Below the pieces are notes generated by a model. It had not been told where the DNA came from. It saw nothing but the letters and a program-made list of their open reading frames with translations, and ran no database searches. Shown here one piece after another: positions 62,901-64,000 of a DNA stretch of 64,000 nucleotides. Positions within the stretch are counted from its first letter, which is position 1; every line of letters begins with the position of its first letter. The position numbers and the translations under genes were made by a program. The DNA is taken from NCBI GenBank assembly GCA_942159475.1, contig OW804097.1, positions 3,761,357 to 3,825,356 of the forward strand, written 5' to 3'. The DNA comes from Sthenelais limicola (lineage: Eukaryota > Annelida > Polychaeta > Phyllodocida > Sigalionidae).

Positions 62901-63197
62901 CGCCAGGACCTGCTGGTTCCCCGCGTGCGCCAGCCTTAGCCTCTCCCTGTATGAGCAACTCATTGAGGCACTCACTGCCCTACACACACAGCTCCCACAT
63001 ACTGCATACTATTACACTATATTGTCTATATTGTGCTGCAGACACTGGTGGATGACACAAGGACCTGCTGGTTCCCTGCACGCGCCAGCCTCAGTCTCTC
63101 CCTGTATGAGCAACTCATTGAGCCACTCACTGCTCAGGGCTTCACCTACAGCTCCCACATACTGAGTGAAGACATAGGCTCCACCAAGTACATACAG
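56810..63197 (+). CDS. PARP4: PARP4 (vault PARP)-like gene, 5' part, five coding exons
   Basis: PARP4 is an ADP-ribosyltransferase associated with the vault ribonucleoprotein. Five exons (ATG 56817) join with matching phases: 132, 223, 155, 129 and 156 coding bases, together 265 codons without a stop. Residues about 4-95 form a BRCT domain (GLVVSIVYPTA, TAAGGTVSYIV, GVPVISFTYVTSCL). The later part, with SYVIAKASLYTKP, GGVFFCCIEIHVV and SLSLYEQLIEPLTAQGF, has the layout of the human PARP4 segment between its BRCT and PARP regulatory domains. The catalytic domain, VIT and vWA regions would lie beyond the window. Identification is from remembered family structure, so another BRCT protein is possible but less likely. 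Confidence 0.7.
57238..57468. mobile_element. TGGGTCAGATTTTC MITE in PARP4-like intron 2
   Basis: TA-flanked, left TIR TGGATCAGATTTTCAGAAAA, right end TTGTACAATCTGACCCATA, which lacks about 13 bp of the TIR. Confidence 0.8.
57544..57766 (+). CDS. PARP4: PARP4-like exon 3 (BRCT second half)
   Basis: Acceptor TTCTTTCTTTGTTGACAG. 74 codons plus one base: CDMLLVVEETEREG, ARRYGVPVISFTYVTSCLSA (the conserved W-like aromatic/Cys helix of BRCT), then a Thr-rich linker. Donor gtaatg at 57767. Confidence 0.8.
58480..58634 (+). CDS. PARP4: PARP4-like exon 4
   Basis: Acceptor TTGTTTAAG/G (or six bases later at TACAG, also in frame). Encodes TDKKPDKVEAENEEQ, CWGWGEKESPQYDEE and SYVIAKASLYTKPCQ. Donor gtgagt at 58635, phase 0. 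Its last 48 bases plus the donor are the unit of the 54-bp array that follows. Confidence 0.8.
58587..60206 (+). repeat. 54-bp tandem array of an exon end plus splice donor, 30 units
   Basis: Each unit holds the last 48 bases of exon 4 (AGCTATGTTATAGCC ... CCTTGTCAG) and GTGAGT. Donors sit at 58635 + 54n, n = 0-29, the last at 60201. Spacing is exact; only point variants occur. CTAAACCGTG at 58891 and 59215 (six units apart) shows block-wise copying. In the exon frame each extra unit brings TAG right after GTGAGT, so only the first donor keeps the gene open. Long ORFs over it on both strands are artefacts of the 3n period. A stray degraded copy lies at 60838-60884. Confidence 0.97.
60999..61309. 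mobile_element. TIR element with CRE motifs, copy 3
   Basis: CATAGATTTCACTGACGTCA and TGACGTCATGTGAAATCTATG-type ends are inverted. The interior differs from copies 1 and 2, so it is a related subfamily. In intron 4 of the PARP4-like gene. Confidence 0.8.
61637..61735. repeat. 25-bp minisatellite, 4 copies
   Basis: ATCATATGTACTGTTCTATT plus CTATT repeats four times, the last diverging. Confidence 0.9.
61817..61945 (+). CDS. PARP4: PARP4-like exon 5
   Basis: Acceptor ATACACCCAG. 43 codons: EAGRPGGVFFCCIEIHVV, a Glu-rich EEGEEEGEH, then RIYQHTGHMLHDK. Donor gtgaac at 61946, phase 0. Confidence 0.75.
61961..62257. repeat. 55-bp AT-rich minisatellite, about 5 copies
   Basis: ACTTTATCTTAATTTGATAC, ACTTTATATATACATTG and AACACAAATTTGATATA repeat at 55 bp, right behind exon 5. 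Confidence 0.9.
62640..62855. repeat. Fragment of the AP-1-bearing TIR element family
   Basis: Inverse orientation relative to 47747: ATTTCAAAAATAAAAAATAC, TAGAATCGGCTTGATCTC and CAACTTATGACT match it. Confidence 0.5.
62887..63036 (+). pseudogene. Duplicated copy of PARP4-like exon 6, lacking a donor
   Basis: After CTGCTGCAG it reads TLVDDARTCWFPACASLSLS and YEQLIEALTA like exon 6, then misses about ten bases present in the real exon and runs on without a GT donor into the acceptor of the second copy. Period about 155 bp. Probably a decayed exon duplicate. Confidence 0.65.
63042..63197 (+). CDS. PARP4: PARP4-like exon 6
   Basis: Acceptor TTGTGCTGCAG. 52 codons: TLVDDTRTCWFPARASLSLS, YEQLIEPLTAQGFTYSS, ILSEDIGSTKYIQ. 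Donor gtcagt at 63198, phase 0. The Y-E-x-L-I-E-x-L-x-x-Q-G-F stretch parallels the corresponding helix in human PARP4. Confidence 0.75.
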
Positions 63198-63387
63198 GTC
63201 AGTGGTCTTATATGTGATGTATATGTGTCATATGCGTGTATATCTTGACAACAGGGGGCACCACCACGCGGCAGGTGTATCGGTAGTTGCTGTCCAACGC
63301 CAGTCTGATCACAGCCACCGATCTGGATACATCACATGAACTGAACTGCTGTTTTTCCTTGTGTCGGTTATACATACATTTGGCAAA

Positions 63388-63747
63388 ATGCCTCATTGTG
63401 CAGGTTGTGAAAGGCTCCATAAAAGGCCATGTGGAAAATCGGTATGTACCTATGCTCTTGAAGCTATCAAATATTGCAAGGACAATTCTATCGACCCACA
63501 GGATTACCGTCAGCATTTGGCCGTGATTCCTGATTCTGATTTGGATGATACGGACGCTAAGGCTGAGTCTACTAGTACTAGTGCTTTGGACATTTTTATG
63601 AAAAAGCAGCAAGAATTGCTGGAATCTCAATCGGCCAACATGACTAAAATGATGGGTGCCATTTCGTTGCTGGCCACGAACGCTACGGAAATGCCGGGGA
63701 AGACACCATTTGTTATTCCTGCTGAATTGCCCAACTCACAAGTCTGA
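63388..63747 (+). CDS. Gag-like ORF with N-terminal Cys cluster
   Basis: Starts MPHCAGCERLHKRPCGKSVC (C-x2-C-x7-C-x4-C, zinc-binding-like), then ALEAIKYCKDNS, an acidic DSDLDDTDAK stretch, a Ser/Thr linker and a helical LDIFMKKQQELLESQSANM segment. 119 codons to TGA at 63745. Such small Cys-headed ORFs precede pol in animal Ty3-like retroelements. Function as a capsid/nucleic-acid-binding protein is inferred. In-frame sequence upstream to 63361 lacks another ATG. Confidence 0.45.
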   Translation: MPHCAGCERLHKRPCGKSVCTYALEAIKYCKDNSIDPQDYRQHLAVIPDSDLDDTDAKAESTSTSALDIFMKKQQELLESQSANMTKMMGAISLLATNATEMPGKTPFVIPAELPNSQV

Positions 63748-63760
63748 CAAGGTAGAATGA

Positions 63761-64000
63761 CTATGTGTAAACAAGTGTGACCCGGAAGTGACCTCAGTTC
63801 TTGCTCCTTTAGACCTTAACCTTAGTGTGACTTCCGGTAATGGCTGCCGTGGTTCTGATTCTTCTAGTGCGGCCTTATGTACAAAGTTATTTGGGCCTAT
63901 TTCATCGGAATTTCAACCAACTTGTGATTCTTCTACGTTGCAAAGAGTGCGTAGTACTATTGCCCTGCCATATCGTGACGATGGATCCTCTACTCCCTCA
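63761..64000 (+). CDS. Open frame running off the window, retroelement ORF2 or shifted gag
   Basis: 80 codons without a stop, from CVNKCDPEVTSVLAPLDLNL to the last base; Ser/Thr-rich (SDSSSAALC, DDGSSTPS). It may be the continuation of the gag-like protein after a one-frame shift. No domain recognised. Confidence 0.35.

Larger units (their letters stand above)
63240..64000 (+). mobile_element. Retroelement 5' part (gag-like), cut by the window end
   Basis: Sequence after the exon 6 donor changes character (CpG-richer, open frames in the sense direction). About 150 bp of leader precede a gag-like ORF, and a second open frame runs to the window end. It lies in intron 6 of the PARP4-like gene. 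No LTR boundary can be fixed. Confidence 0.5.

Overview
This is a transposon-rich nuclear window from an animal, most likely a marine invertebrate. Genes are split by GT-AG introns, polyadenylation signals are of the AATAAA type, and the repeats are animal retrotransposons (LINE, Ty3/gypsy, DIRS), THAP-type DNA transposons and MITEs. A dispersed repeat rich in GTGAG and TTTACGCCC reminds me of repeats common in mollusc genomes. That supports a lophotrochozoan only weakly, and a lancelet or another invertebrate cannot be excluded. Nothing prokaryotic is present.

Layout. (1) 0.45-13.4 kb holds two diverged copies (453-5431 and 6498-13454) of one segment. The segment carries THAP/HTH transposase remnants, LINE 3' ends, short exon-like pieces and an NHL-like coding fragment. 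Each copy has its own later insertions. (2) 13.4-19.5 kb is a 55-copy in-frame tandem array (111-bp unit, 37 codons) grown from the NHL-like fragment. It joins in frame to a truncated Ty3/gypsy pol whose RNase H region is tandemly duplicated. (3) 21.5-30.7 kb is a second tandem duplication: integrase, a transposase-like ESFNN fragment, and flank. Its second copy is interrupted by a LINE and a decayed DIRS element. (4) 30.7-34 kb is gene-poor, with two TIR elements and a 37-bp minisatellite. (5) 34.0-42.8 kb is about 170 copies of a 50-bp minisatellite; each unit carries a near-consensus CTCF core. (6) 42.8-54 kb is gene-poor. It holds several MITE copies, a tRNA-like SINE head and a minus-strand LINE with another LINE nested inside it. 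(7) 54-63.2 kb is the one convincing host gene: the 5' part of a PARP4 (vault PARP)-like gene with a BRCT domain split over two exons. Its introns hold MITEs, a 30-fold repeat of an exon end plus its splice donor, and a duplicated exon. (8) From about 63.2 kb to the end, a retroelement with a Cys-rich gag-like ORF sits in the next intron.

The window is mainly a record of tandem amplification. Two arrays derive from exon/intron junctions of host genes and keep unit lengths divisible by three, which creates very long misleading ORFs. The third array is non-coding but carries a regular protein-binding-like motif. The PARP4-like protein is expected to be an ADP-ribosyltransferase of the vault particle; the 265 codons seen here stop before its catalytic domain.
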